Shown here: piece after piece, positions 55,416 to 63,933 of the stretch | Layout of the letters: every line of letters starts with the position of its first letter | Numbering within the stretch: position 1 is the first letter of the stretch | Assembly: GCA_964347615.1 (NCBI GenBank) | Contig: CAYFZO010000010.1 | Coordinates: 1-64,000 of the forward strand | Length of the DNA stretch: 64,000 nucleotides | Origin: CAYFZO01 sp964347615 | GTDB taxonomy: Bacteria > Pseudomonadota > Gammaproteobacteria > Poriferisulfidales > Oxydemutatoraceae | Direction: 5' to 3' | Translations under genes and position numbers: made by a program | Notes under the pieces: generated by a model | Told to the model about the DNA's origin: nothing | The model's database searches: none | Seen by the model: the letters and a program-made list of their open reading frames with translations, nothing else

Positions 55416-55892
55416 ATGGAACGGGTGTTGATGACCGTGGTCGGTGCGGAACAGCTGCGCGCCGAACTCGAGAAGCTGAAGAACAAGGAGCGTCCGCGCA
55501 TCGTGCAGGCGATCGCCGAGGCCAGGGAGCACGGCGACCTCAAGGAGAACGCCGAATACCATGCCGCGCGCGAGCAGCAAGGCTTCATCGAAGGGCGGAT
55601 CATAGAGATCGAGAGCAAGCTGTCGCTCGCCGAGATCATCGACGTCACCAAGATCAACGCCGACGGCAAGGTCGTGTTCGGCGCGACCGTCACGCTGTTC
55701 GACGAGGAATCGGAACTCGAGATGAGCTGCCGCATCGTCGGCGAGGACGAAGCCGACGTCCCGGCGGGGCTGTTCTTCTACGCTTCGCCGATCGCCCGCG
55801 CGGTCATCGGCAAGACCGTCGGCGACGTCGCCGTCGTCGAGACGCCGAACGGCAAGCGCAGCTACGAAATCCTGTTGATCGAGTACGTTTGA
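55416..55892 (+). CDS. greA: Transcription elongation factor GreA
   Basis: GreA stimulates RNA cleavage by backtracked RNA polymerase. The protein is exactly 158 residues, as in E. coli: MERVLMTVVGAEQLRAELEK, the coiled-coil tip acidic region GDLKENAEYHAAREQQ, and a C-terminal SPIARAVIGKTVGDVAVVET. Its last 45 codons are duplicated 5 kb downstream on the far side of a restriction-modification island, but this copy is full length. Confidence 0.97.
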   Translation: MERVLMTVVGAEQLRAELEKLKNKERPRIVQAIAEAREHGDLKENAEYHAAREQQGFIEGRIIEIESKLSLAEIIDVTKINADGKVVFGATVTLFDEESELEMSCRIVGEDEADVPAGLFFYASPIARAVIGKTVGDVAVVETPNGKRSYEILLIEYV

Positions 55893-55896
55893 GGGG
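55758..55896 (+). repeat. Left copy of a 139-bp direct repeat (greA 3' end)
   Basis: This block, from gtcccggcgg to tttgagggg, is identical by eye to 60733-60871 over 139 bp including the greA stop codon; the bases just outside differ (c versus t on the left, t versus c on the right). Together the copies flank the 4.8-kb restriction-modification island. Confidence 0.92.
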
Positions 55897-56079
55897 TAGG
55901 GTGCCGTACGCTCGATCTAGACGGTTCCTCTGCCCCCCATCAGCGATCAGGCCGGAGGACGGCAGCCCCTCCGGGTCGGCAGATGACGGCGTCCTCACGC
56001 CATACGCCGCTCGTCCGCTTCGCTTTCAATTCACTTCGATACTTGTCTCTCATCGCTATCACGTATCACTCGAACGTCA

Positions 56080-57201
56080 TTAAATCTCTTGCTCGTCAGA
56101 GTCTTCTGAGGTGAGAAGCGGGCATCCCGCCCAAGCGCTTTCCAAGGTATCCATATCCGTCATTACTCGCGGAAAACCGCGACCTATACTCGGCAGTTGT
56201 TCCGCTAATTCAATGAGCGGTTCATATCCATCTTGTCCTGGGAACAGCAGCATATAGTCGAAGACTCGAAGTTGACGTTCCCGAAGCACCAGCACAGGCT
56301 GCGCGTCCGGATACTCCGCTCCTCTGGCCGCTCCGATTTCAATCTTGTGGTTTTTGTTGATTTCGCTGAACACGATCGGGCGGACTTCCACGTCAGACCG
56401 GATTCCGTCGTCCGTAATTTGCGTAAGATAGACGCGTTGCGTTTGAAAGTCCGTCGTGCGGAAGTAATCCCGAACGACGTCCGCGTTGAAATGCACCTGT
56501 GCCCAACGCTCGCCGGCTCGTGGCACCTGCGCAATCAGGACACGATCAAATCGCGCCGCGGGTGCCGCTCGACTCCCGGGTACAGGTGCCTTGCGTCGTC
56601 GGGGCCGTCGTCCGACGGCCACGCCGCCTGCTTGTCGTGCTCCCTCAATTGGCCGAACGAGGTTCCGCGCTGCTCGCTCAAGCACCTCGCCGTCGATTGA
56701 CCGGATTTCGTCAGTGTGCCGTTCCAGGAATTCATCGAGCGCCGAAACGTCGATTTTCTCTTCACGATCAGCGGCAATGACGGTGTAGCTTTCATAATTC
56801 GTCATCAGCCCGCCGGGCGTCAGGTTTCCCGACCCGACAATGAGCGTCCGACTCCCGTTCGCGTAACTGAAGTCCGATAGCTTGGGATGGAACAGGCCGG
56901 CTGTTTCATTCCAGAACACTCTTGGCCTGAAACGTGCGTTTCCCTGTTCCAATTCCTGAAGACGCTCTAGCGTCGACCGATTGGTGACGGCGTCCAGTCC
57001 GACAAGAAAGTCAACTTCTCCACCCTGCCGCATGAAATCCTTCACGACGGGGTCCTCGATAAGATGATCGACTCCGTCCCGCGACGCGAACGCGTATACG
57101 CCACGCCACGATTTCGCATCGACGGCCGCTCGGATGATTGCTTCGTACAGGTACGTCGTCTCGGCGTACGTCGGGTCCTGCAGACAGAAACGAAATTCCA
57201 C
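56080..57201 (-). CDS. PLD-family restriction endonuclease-like protein
   Basis: A 373-residue protein with one phospholipase-D motif: FHPKLSDFSYANGSRTLIVG (HxK) then SGNLTPGGL at about residues 105-133. Single-motif PLD nucleases of this type include BfiI and the NgoFVII restriction-endonuclease family, which act as dimers. The start is GTG 57201. It lies 45 bp downstream of a methyltransferase gene in a minus-strand operon with two methyltransferases, so it is very probably the cleavage subunit. Specificity cannot be read from the sequence. The 183 bp after greA hold no other gene. Confidence 0.75.
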   Translation of the reverse strand: MEFRFCLQDPTYAETTYLYEAIIRAAVDAKSWRGVYAFASRDGVDHLIEDPVVKDFMRQGGEVDFLVGLDAVTNRSTLERLQELEQGNARFRPRVFWNETAGLFHPKLSDFSYANGSRTLIVGSGNLTPGGLMTNYESYTVIAADREEKIDVSALDEFLERHTDEIRSIDGEVLERAARNLVRPIEGARQAGGVAVGRRPRRRKAPVPGSRAAPAARFDRVLIAQVPRAGERWAQVHFNADVVRDYFRTTDFQTQRVYLTQITDDGIRSDVEVRPIVFSEINKNHKIEIGAARGAEYPDAQPVLVLRERQLRVFDYMLLFPGQDGYEPLIELAEQLPSIGRGFPRVMTDMDTLESAWAGCPLLTSEDSDEQEI

Positions 57202-57246
57202 GTGCCTACCCTAAGGAACTTGCCATGACTGCGACGAAGCCTGTAT

Positions 57247-58152
57247 CTACGCTTCGTCTTTGCCGAGACCGTTACCGTTGGTGATTTGCTCTATGCCGGC
57301 CATCAGTGCGCGATAGGGTTTAACCTTCGGCCCTTTTGTCTTTCTTGGCGCCGGCTTCGCAAAAATCAGCACGTACTCGTGGACGTTCTTGAACAGGAAA
57401 TTCGGCGGATAAGGATAACTGCCGAAAATCGGGCGCTGTGCTCCGTAAGAGCCCCATTTGCCGCCTGTTCCATCCTTTGTCCAGATGATTTCGTTCACCA
57501 TCACAAAACCGACGTCGCGCAACAAAACCGCAAAATCCGTCGCCAGAGGGAAAGTCAAAAGACCGTGATCCGTGTGCTGATTGACGTTCGCCGTAACCAC
57601 GCAAATCTTCCGGCCCGGAGTCAGAACCCGGAAACATTCTTCAAAGACAGGGCGGGTGGTTTCGATAAAAGAAACATAGTTCTCTATCTTTCCGAGATTG
57701 GTATTCGACCGCCCGTAGTTCGCCTTATTCCAGTACGGCGGGCTCGTCACCACAAGGCCGATACTGTCATCCTCGATGAAGCTCAAATCTCGGCTATCAC
57801 CGCGCACGGCTTCAAGCGCCTCGAACTCCGAGTCGTGGCCGTTGTGAAGCTTTCGGCACTCCTTCTTGATCGTTTTCACGTACGTCGCATTCTGATCAAC
57901 GCAAACGGCACGTCGCCCGATCGGGATTACCGCTCGGGCGGTCGTCCCCGTGCCCGCAAAAGGGTCAAGCACCGTTTCGCCGTAAAAGCTAAACATTTTC
58001 GCCAGCCGAAAGGGGATTTCCTCAGGGAACACGGCCGGGTGATCGTCCCTGCTCGTATTCGCGATCGCCCATACGGTTTTCGTGTATTCCCGCCACTCTT
58101 CCTTGGTCAGCTTGCTCTTGTCTTTCACTTTCTGAGTGACGCGCTTCGTCAT
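57247..58152 (-). CDS. DNA methyltransferase with TSPPY motif (N4-cytosine or N6-adenine)
   Basis: The 301-residue protein has SAM-binding motif I in VLDPFAGTGTTARAVIPIG (residues about 60-78) and catalytic motif IV TSPPYWNKANYG (about 130-141). TSPPY is most frequent in N4-cytosine enzymes but also occurs in N6-adenine ones. Here motif I precedes motif IV and an HPAVFPEEIPFRLAKMFS segment like motif X lies at the N-terminus, an alpha-like order. It overlaps the upstream methyltransferase by ATGA. Confidence 0.88.
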   Translation of the reverse strand: MTKRVTQKVKDKSKLTKEEWREYTKTVWAIANTSRDDHPAVFPEEIPFRLAKMFSFYGETVLDPFAGTGTTARAVIPIGRRAVCVDQNATYVKTIKKECRKLHNGHDSEFEALEAVRGDSRDLSFIEDDSIGLVVTSPPYWNKANYGRSNTNLGKIENYVSFIETTRPVFEECFRVLTPGRKICVVTANVNQHTDHGLLTFPLATDFAVLLRDVGFVMVNEIIWTKDGTGGKWGSYGAQRPIFGSYPYPPNFLFKNVHEYVLIFAKPAPRKTKGPKVKPYRALMAGIEQITNGNGLGKDEA

Positions 58153-60302
58153 TGCCTTGCCTCTTCCTCGTCGGTGTCACTGCCGGCGTAATCCCGGAGC
58201 CTGGCTGCTACGGTGTGCGCCGTGAATTGCTGAAGCTCGTCTACGAACCCATCATTCAGCCCCGCGACGGCAGCCAGCGCTTCATCTGCGCATCGCCGTA
58301 TGCAGTCATGCCCGTGCGGAGAATACGCAAGCGAGGTACGCCCGCGATTGAGACTGACTGTCGGGTTGTCCTTGATGGCTGACCAAAGCGCCGCGCCACT
58401 CTCACGAAGCCTGCCGGCTTGTTCTCCGCTCAATACGTCCAAGCCGAATGGAAACTCTGAGATGAAGCGTCTCGATACGTGGAAACCGTCCCCGTGCGTG
58501 TGCCACCACCAGTAAGCCAGATGGCTTGTGAGGATGCCGAATACTGCAAATGCGTCTTGTGCGGACGCGCACTTGACGGCGTGCAACGGGTTTTCCGACG
58601 GCGTCAGCCTTTCGTCCAGCAATGCCCGCGGCGGCGGCAAAAACACGTTCAGGAAGTTGTAGGCCGTAGGTCCGACAAACACCGTGCGGTCATCCGCTTC
58701 CGGCGCGTCAGCTAGGTTCAGTCTTTCCAGCCTCTGCACCGCTTGCCCAAGCCAGCTCCATCGTTCATTCAGCACCTGCAATGCGGCTGCTTGGTACGCA
58801 CCGTCAATCTTCGGTATACCGGCGCGAATGTCTCCGTCAAATTCGGTGAAGCGGATACCGCTGAAAATTTCCGCACGGCTATCGCTTCGCCATTTTCGCA
58901 ACGGCCCGCTTGCGAGCACTGCGTTTTTCTCCGACTTGTCCCTCGACCACAGGAGGATTGCGTTCCGTGTTTTTACATCCTCGCCGAACAACGCGTGCGG
59001 CTCTCTGTCGAAAAATGCAAATCGCCAGTGACCTGCCGTTTCCTGCATCAATCTCCGCGCAGCCGTGAATTGGACGCCAATGTTGCACGCCACGGAAAGC
59101 GGCAACACGAGCGCGCCGGCGCATTTCTCCTTGCTGGCCAGCCGCGTCATCTGCTCGATGAAAGCAAGGTAGATTTCGGCGTTCGCTTGCGGTTTCGCCG
59201 CCAATGTCTTGAACACGCGCCCCAGCTCTCCGAGATCAGGGCGATCACCCAGATCCGCATACGGCGGATTGCCGACGACCACCGTCGGTTCTCCTTTAAG
59301 GTCAGGAAACAATCTGGATATCGAGACCCGTTCTTCAACCCTTTCCGTTGTGTCACCGTCCTGTGGAACCGCGTTCGCAGGGTCGACGCGTAACGTGTCG
59401 ATGCATCCGAAGTTCAACCGTAACCGACGCCACGTCGCTGCAGGGCTTTCCTGTGCCTCAGCTTCACCGGCCCGGATATCGGCCAGCAGCACAAACGCGG
59501 CTGCATCGAGCGGCCACGGGTCGATATCAACCCCGAAGAGGCATTCTGATGCCAGCGAAAACGCGCTCGCTTCAGGGTGACGTTCCCTGAGTTCTTTCAG
59601 CGCCGCTCTCAGGAACACGCCGGTTCCGCAAGCGGGGTCGAAAATTGTTGGTGCCGTCTTGCCGTCCGTCGAATCCAAGCAACTCCTGACCATGTACTCC
59701 GCAACGTCCGCCGGCGTATAAAACACGCCCTCCGCGCGCTTTCGCTGTCGGGCTGCATGGGTTGCCGGATCACGTCGTACGCTCAACCTGCTTCCCGGCC
59801 CGTGTGGATCAAGAATGTACGGCAGCAGATCGTAGTAAGCGGACGCGTCGGCGTTCATCCGAAGGGTTTTTTCCGTGTGGGCTCTCGTGTGCGCGGGCAG
59901 CAAACCCGTGAGCGGGGCCGAACTCCCGCCGAAAAACCATTGCTCTGCGTCGGTTAACCCGGCGGTTGCCGGAATAGCCCGTGTGGCGACGCCGACGACC
60001 CAGGTCGACACGATAGACCAGGCCGAGATTTCGGCATTCGTGCGGACCACGTCCGGCGCGGATTGCCAGCGCGGCGGCGACGGCAGCGCTTTCCGAATCT
60101 CGGCACAATTCTTGTTTGCAAGCGAGCTTGATACCGCTTCGACGGCGTGACGAATCGGCTCACCGTACTTTTCGGCGACGGTTGTCAGGACGTGGCCGCG
60201 GCGCGGAACGTCGAGACGAAGCTTCTCATCGACCGAATCAGCGGACGCGCCCCGCATCCAGAGCGTATCGTCCTCTATCGCTTTCAACGGCACTCCGGCC
60301 AA
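58149..60302 (-). CDS. N6-adenine DNA methyltransferase, class I type
   Basis: A 717-residue methyltransferase: FYTPADVAEYMVRSCL and IFDPACGTGVFLRAALKEL (motif I) near residues 190-230, and VVVGNPPYADLGDRPD (motif IV, NPPY) near 350, followed by a long specificity and C-terminal region. It resembles the modification half of type IIG/type I-like enzymes but has no nuclease motif that I can see. The start is TTG 60302 with AAGGAG seven bases upstream. It follows the RHH gene by 12 bp, and the next methyltransferase overlaps it. Confidence 0.85.
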   Translation of the reverse strand: MAGVPLKAIEDDTLWMRGASADSVDEKLRLDVPRRGHVLTTVAEKYGEPIRHAVEAVSSSLANKNCAEIRKALPSPPRWQSAPDVVRTNAEISAWSIVSTWVVGVATRAIPATAGLTDAEQWFFGGSSAPLTGLLPAHTRAHTEKTLRMNADASAYYDLLPYILDPHGPGSRLSVRRDPATHAARQRKRAEGVFYTPADVAEYMVRSCLDSTDGKTAPTIFDPACGTGVFLRAALKELRERHPEASAFSLASECLFGVDIDPWPLDAAAFVLLADIRAGEAEAQESPAATWRRLRLNFGCIDTLRVDPANAVPQDGDTTERVEERVSISRLFPDLKGEPTVVVGNPPYADLGDRPDLGELGRVFKTLAAKPQANAEIYLAFIEQMTRLASKEKCAGALVLPLSVACNIGVQFTAARRLMQETAGHWRFAFFDREPHALFGEDVKTRNAILLWSRDKSEKNAVLASGPLRKWRSDSRAEIFSGIRFTEFDGDIRAGIPKIDGAYQAAALQVLNERWSWLGQAVQRLERLNLADAPEADDRTVFVGPTAYNFLNVFLPPPRALLDERLTPSENPLHAVKCASAQDAFAVFGILTSHLAYWWWHTHGDGFHVSRRFISEFPFGLDVLSGEQAGRLRESGAALWSAIKDNPTVSLNRGRTSLAYSPHGHDCIRRCADEALAAVAGLNDGFVDELQQFTAHTVAARLRDYAGSDTDEEEARQ

Positions 60303-60314
60303 CGTTTTTCTCCT

Positions 60315-60506
60315 TCAATAGCCAGTGCGGTTGTTCTCATCGGACAAACCCGGTTGCGTTTCCCCGCGTTTCTGCTGCACGTAATCCCGCGTGAACTCGC
60401 GGATCGTCTGGGCTGTTGGCCGGTCTTCGTTCCCGCAAAAGTCAACGAACGCATGCCGGAGATCTTCCTCGACCCTGACTTTGAGTGCGGCGTCTTTCCG
60501 AACCAT
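60315..60506 (-). CDS. Small RHH-like regulator of the R-M operon
   Basis: A 63-residue protein (MVRKDAALKVRVEEDLRHAF start) with a predicted ribbon-helix-helix arrangement: a strand ALKVRVEEDLR, then helices to about residue 45. Proteins of this kind act as DNA-binding antitoxins or controllers. A longer in-frame start exists upstream but passes through the palindrome. It is the first gene of the minus-strand operon and lies directly behind an inverted repeat, suggesting autorepression and a controller-like role for the restriction genes. Confidence 0.7.
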   Translation of the reverse strand: MVRKDAALKVRVEEDLRHAFVDFCGNEDRPTAQTIREFTRDYVQQKRGETQPGLSDENNRTGY

Positions 60507-60515
60507 GATTTGGAG

Positions 60516-60534
60516 TGTACCCTTTACAGGTACA
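60516..60534 (-). promoter_or_regulatory. Palindromic operator candidate for the R-M operon
   Basis: TGTACC (60516-60521) and GGTACA (60529-60534) form a perfect 6-bp inverted repeat with a 7-nt spacer, ending 10 nt upstream of the RHH gene's ATG. Its position would block initiation or ribosome loading when bound. Confidence 0.6.
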
Positions 60535-60732
60535 TTTGTGTATCTGTTTTTCGTGATTTGAGGTCCAAAACGGATTTGGCGGGCGTCGCCGGTCGATGCC
60601 GCAGGACGTCGCCACCGGCTAGGCAACGAGGGTAAGGTTAGGACGCGGGGCAGTCCTGATTGATTGATCAGGACTGAGCACGTCTTTCAGATGCCCCTCA
60701 GTGCTCGGTGTCTTTCGGAGGATTCGGGTCGT

Positions 60733-60871
60733 GTCCCGGCGGGGCTGTTCTTCTACGCTTCGCCGATCGCCCGCGCGGTCATCGGCAAGACCGTCGGCGA
60801 CGTCGCCGTCGTCGAGACGCCGAACGGCAAGCGCAGCTACGAAATCCTGTTGATCGAGTACGTTTGAGGGG
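60733..60871 (+). pseudogene. Truncated greA 3' end, right copy of the 139-bp repeat
   Basis: This carries the last 45 codons of greA and its stop, identical to 55758-55896. An open frame runs into it from 60664 but has no start related to greA. The 226 bp between the RHH gene and the repeat (60507-60732) hold only the operator and no convincing gene. The sequence after 60871 is probably the original region downstream of greA. Confidence 0.85.
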
Positions 60872-60964
60872 CGGAACCGGCGGAACCAAGGGTGTTGCCG
60901 CGACAAGGCGAGGCGAGAGCGGCGAGACTCGGGGTCGCTTCGGCGCGATTTCAGCACCGTCTTG

Positions 60965-61675
60965 TCAGAGCAGGAGCCTCAGGCCAACCGTTCCCACCAC
61001 GGTTTCGTATTCTTCGCCGTGTCTTTTGGCGATCGAGGATGTTTCACCGAACTTGCGTTCATACTTCACTTCAAAGTAAGGCGCGAAGTCGCGAGTGAGC
61101 TCGTAACGCGTCTGGATACCGAATTCGGCGTCGGTAAGCCCCGTGCCGACGTCAAGCTTGGAGACGTCCTGGAGGAAAAGGTTGGCTTCGACGTAAGGTT
61201 CGGCAATCAACCTCTGCGTGAACAGCAGGTGGGTCTCGTATCTCAATCTGGCGCTGACGTCGCCGTCCTCGCTCACGAAAAGATGCGCCTCTGTTTCAAA
61301 GAAGTACGGCGCAAGCCCGTGAATCCCGATGATGCCGTAGGTCAGCGAGTCTGGTTGCGTATCGAGCCGGACACCGATTTGAAGATCCCAGAACGTTGCG
61401 ACGTTGCGGCTGTACATGCCCCAGAATTCGGCTTGTTCGGTTTCGTGGCCGACGATTTCACCTTCGGATTTTAGCCAAAGCTTGTTTTCATCGGTGCCGA
61501 CCCAGCCGTCGACGTCCCAGTCCGTGAACTCTTCTCCGTCGTCGGTCCCGCCCGTGCCCGCCTCCAGATACAAGGCGTGAAAAACGCCGCTGCCGTGTAT
61601 TTTGGCGGCATCGGCAGACACGCTCGAAGCGTTCGCCAGCAGGGCGGCAAGGAAGATATTAGCCGTGTGCTTAAT
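60965..61675 (-). CDS. copB: Copper resistance outer-membrane protein CopB
   Basis: CopB/PcoB-type proteins are outer-membrane beta barrels that work with CopA in periplasmic copper tolerance. After a signal peptide (KHTANIFLAALLANASSVSA), the mature protein shows WDVDGWVGTDENKLWLKSEG, FWDLQIGVR and RYELTRDFAPYFEVKYERKF, hallmarks of the family, and ends in alternating barrel strands. No ATG lies near the signal peptide: the best start is ATT at 61675-61673, overlapping the copA TAA, with GAGGG eight bases before; a TTG at 61744 would give a 259-residue form. Length about 236 residues. Confidence 0.9.
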   Translation of the reverse strand: MKHTANIFLAALLANASSVSADAAKIHGSGVFHALYLEAGTGGTDDGEEFTDWDVDGWVGTDENKLWLKSEGEIVGHETEQAEFWGMYSRNVATFWDLQIGVRLDTQPDSLTYGIIGIHGLAPYFFETEAHLFVSEDGDVSARLRYETHLLFTQRLIAEPYVEANLFLQDVSKLDVGTGLTDAEFGIQTRYELTRDFAPYFEVKYERKFGETSSIAKRHGEEYETVVGTVGLRLLL

Positions 61676-63482
61676 GACCGGCCCTCGAGTGGGCGTCTCC
61701 CGAATGCGCGTCGTGTCGCCCGTGCGTGTCCGGCTCGGCGTCAAGTTGCGTTTCGCCGTGCCCCGTTATCTTCTGCATTCTCGTCGAGTGAAATCGTGCC
61801 GACGTCTTGTCCGGATCAAGCTTGGCTACAACGACCTTATTCATCATGCCCGCCATCGCATGATACAGAAGGTGGCAATGAAAAGCCCATTCGCCGGGCT
61901 CGTTCGCGGTCAGGAGTGCCGAGTAAGTGTCACCCGGCGCGACGTTTACGACGTGCTTGTTCGGCAGCTTGGGCATCGGCTGGCCGTTCTCCAACTGAAC
62001 AAACATACCGTGCAGATGCATAGGGTGCGCCATCATCGTGTCGTTGATGAACGTCAGACGAACGCGCTCGCCGTATTCGAGATCTATCGGTCCGGCGTCT
62101 TCAAACTTTTCACCGTTCAACGTCCAGATATAACGTTCCATGTTGCCGCCGAGACGCACCGTGATTTCCCGCCCAGGATGGCGTTGGTCTTTCTGCACGC
62201 CGCGATACCTCAGGTCCTTGTAAGCCAGCGCCTTATGTCCGTGTGGCGTGTCTGCATCAGACCAACCGCCGCCCGGAACGCCGGTGTCGAAATCCTTGAC
62301 CGGTACTCCTCGGTCGCCGGCCCGTCCGTTAGCGTGAGACGAATGACCCATCCGATGATCTGCACGTCGGTCGTGTTCGCCGTGTTCGCCGTGTTCGCTG
62401 TGGTCGCCGTGGTCGCCGTGCATCATGCCCATGTTCGCCATCGTCAGTAACGTTCGTTTTCGATGCGTGGGAAATTCTCCGAGCATGTTTTCCCGTGGCG
62501 CCAGCGTCGCCAGTCCGAAACCTGTGCGGTCGATCGGCTCGGCGACGATTGTGTAAGCTTTCGCTTCCGCAGGCTGAACAATGACGTCATAAGTTTCAGC
62601 GACACCGAACCGGAATTCATCCACGGTTACCGGTTCGACCGGTTGACCGTCGGCGGAGACGACCGTCATCTTCAGCTCCGGGATGCGCACATCGTAAAAA
62701 GACATCGCTGAAGCGTTGATGAAGCGGAGTCTGACGCGTTCGCCCGGGTTGAACAACCCCGTCCAGTTCTGCTCGGGGGTTTTACCGTTGACCAGGAAAG
62801 TGTAGTTGCCGACGTCGGTCAGGTCGGTCGGCATCATTCGCATTTCACCCCAGGTCTTGGCGTTTCGCCACGCCTTGCCGAATCCCTTTTCCCTGACGTC
62901 GCTGAAGAAATCGCCGACGGTACGCCGGGTATAGGCGTAGTACTCTGAGGATTTTTTGAGGTTGCGCATGATGGTCCGGGAATCGTCTTCGTGGAAATCC
63001 GAGAGCAGGACGACGTAGTCACGGTCGGTTTCGACGTGGTCCCTGCCTTCGGGATGAATGATGATGGCCCCGTAATGGCCGTCTTGTTCTTGTCCCACAG
63101 AATGCGAGTGGTACCAGTAGGTTCCGTTTTGCCTGATTTTGAAGCGATAGGTGAAAGTTTTACCGGGCTTGATGCCAGGAAAGCCGTTGAATCCGGGCAC
63201 GCCGTCCATTTCGCTGGGCAGAAGCAGCCCGTGCCAGTGGACGGATGTATCCTCGTTCATGTCGTTGGTGACTCGGATGACGGCTTCGTCGCCTTCGGTG
63301 AATTCCAACGTCGGTCCCGGGATGCCGCCGTTAATCGTGATTCGCTTGAGCGGTTTGCCTGTGACGTTGATGGTTTCCTTGGCGATGACCAGCGAGTATT
63401 CTTGGCTGCCGGCGAAAGCTGGCGTGCTGAAAAGGATGGTAAAACCTGCTGCGGCTGATATTTTCAACGCACGTTCGATCAT
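61671..63482 (-). CDS. copA: Copper resistance multicopper oxidase CopA
   Basis: A periplasmic multicopper oxidase of 603 residues, thought to oxidise Cu(I). After a signal peptide (ISAAAGFTILFSTPAFA), type 2/3 ligands appear in SVHWHGLLLPSEMDG and GTYWYHSHSVG, and type 1/3 ligands in HPMHLHGMFVQL and WAFHCHLLYHAMAGMM. A Met/His-rich block (MGMMHGDHGDHSEHGEHG) in the middle, encoded by five 9-bp repeats at 62371-62420, resembles the copper-binding repeats of PcoA/CopA. The gene follows AAGGGAG. It overlaps copB by about 5 bp. Confidence 0.96.
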   Translation of the reverse strand: MIERALKISAAAGFTILFSTPAFAGSQEYSLVIAKETINVTGKPLKRITINGGIPGPTLEFTEGDEAVIRVTNDMNEDTSVHWHGLLLPSEMDGVPGFNGFPGIKPGKTFTYRFKIRQNGTYWYHSHSVGQEQDGHYGAIIIHPEGRDHVETDRDYVVLLSDFHEDDSRTIMRNLKKSSEYYAYTRRTVGDFFSDVREKGFGKAWRNAKTWGEMRMMPTDLTDVGNYTFLVNGKTPEQNWTGLFNPGERVRLRFINASAMSFYDVRIPELKMTVVSADGQPVEPVTVDEFRFGVAETYDVIVQPAEAKAYTIVAEPIDRTGFGLATLAPRENMLGEFPTHRKRTLLTMANMGMMHGDHGDHSEHGEHGEHDRRADHRMGHSSHANGRAGDRGVPVKDFDTGVPGGGWSDADTPHGHKALAYKDLRYRGVQKDQRHPGREITVRLGGNMERYIWTLNGEKFEDAGPIDLEYGERVRLTFINDTMMAHPMHLHGMFVQLENGQPMPKLPNKHVVNVAPGDTYSALLTANEPGEWAFHCHLLYHAMAGMMNKVVVAKLDPDKTSARFHSTRMQKITGHGETQLDAEPDTHGRHDAHSGDAHSRAGH

Positions 63483-63523
63483 GATTTCTCCCTTGAGGCT
63501 TCAACGTTCGGTTTGACGTCGGG

Positions 63524-63529
63524 ATTATA
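63524..63529 (-). promoter_or_regulatory. TATAAT -10 candidate upstream of copA
   Basis: A consensus TATAAT on the minus strand lies 41 bp before the copA ATG in the 190-bp gap (63483-63672); no good -35 is visible, compatible with activator control by a copper regulator not present in the window. Confidence 0.4.
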
Positions 63530-63672
63530 TACGTGAGACCGGAAGCGATTGACGAAGACAAACTTGGGACGGAAAGCGGCAAAGGATCGTGTGCCTTGCG
63601 GGCAAGCACGTTTCTCCTGAAAAACAGCAACCGGAACAATAAGTCCTAAGCGCGGATCTTGTCTGTCGTTAC

Positions 63673-63933
63673 CTATAGAGGCACGACATGAGGGAAAAAA
63701 CCTAAGTCTATCGGAACGTCGGTGATTTTCTGGACGGAATACAGGCCGTCATCATAAAAGATCCGGCCGGTTTGAACTGCGTCTTGCGCCGTGGAATATA
63801 TCGCAACAACTTTCTTATCACGCATGAGGGCGTATTTGTTTTCGTTGTAATGGTCTTTCAGAAGATCAGGAAGCATCTTCTGGAACGCATCAAAGTTGTC
63901 ATTGATTTCGTTTTCTTTGGTTTTCTTATTCAT
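63673..63933 (-). CDS. Conserved small protein of unknown function
   Basis: An 86-residue soluble protein with KYALMRDKKVVAIYSTAQDA and a C-terminal GLYSVQKITDVPIDLGFF. Similar short proteins, with a KYALM...DxPxDLGFF pattern, are widespread hypotheticals; I recall no assigned function. It reads in the same direction as copA, 190 bp upstream of it. AT-richer than the core genes. The window ends 67 bp after its start codon. Confidence 0.65.
   Translation of the reverse strand: MNKKTKENEINDNFDAFQKMLPDLLKDHYNENKYALMRDKKVVAIYSTAQDAVQTGRIFYDDGLYSVQKITDVPIDLGFFPHVVPL

Noticed and set aside
60664..60867. 67-codon frame ending in the GreA C-terminus
   Set aside because: It is the 3' remnant of greA with unrelated upstream codons, part of the direct repeat rather than a gene.
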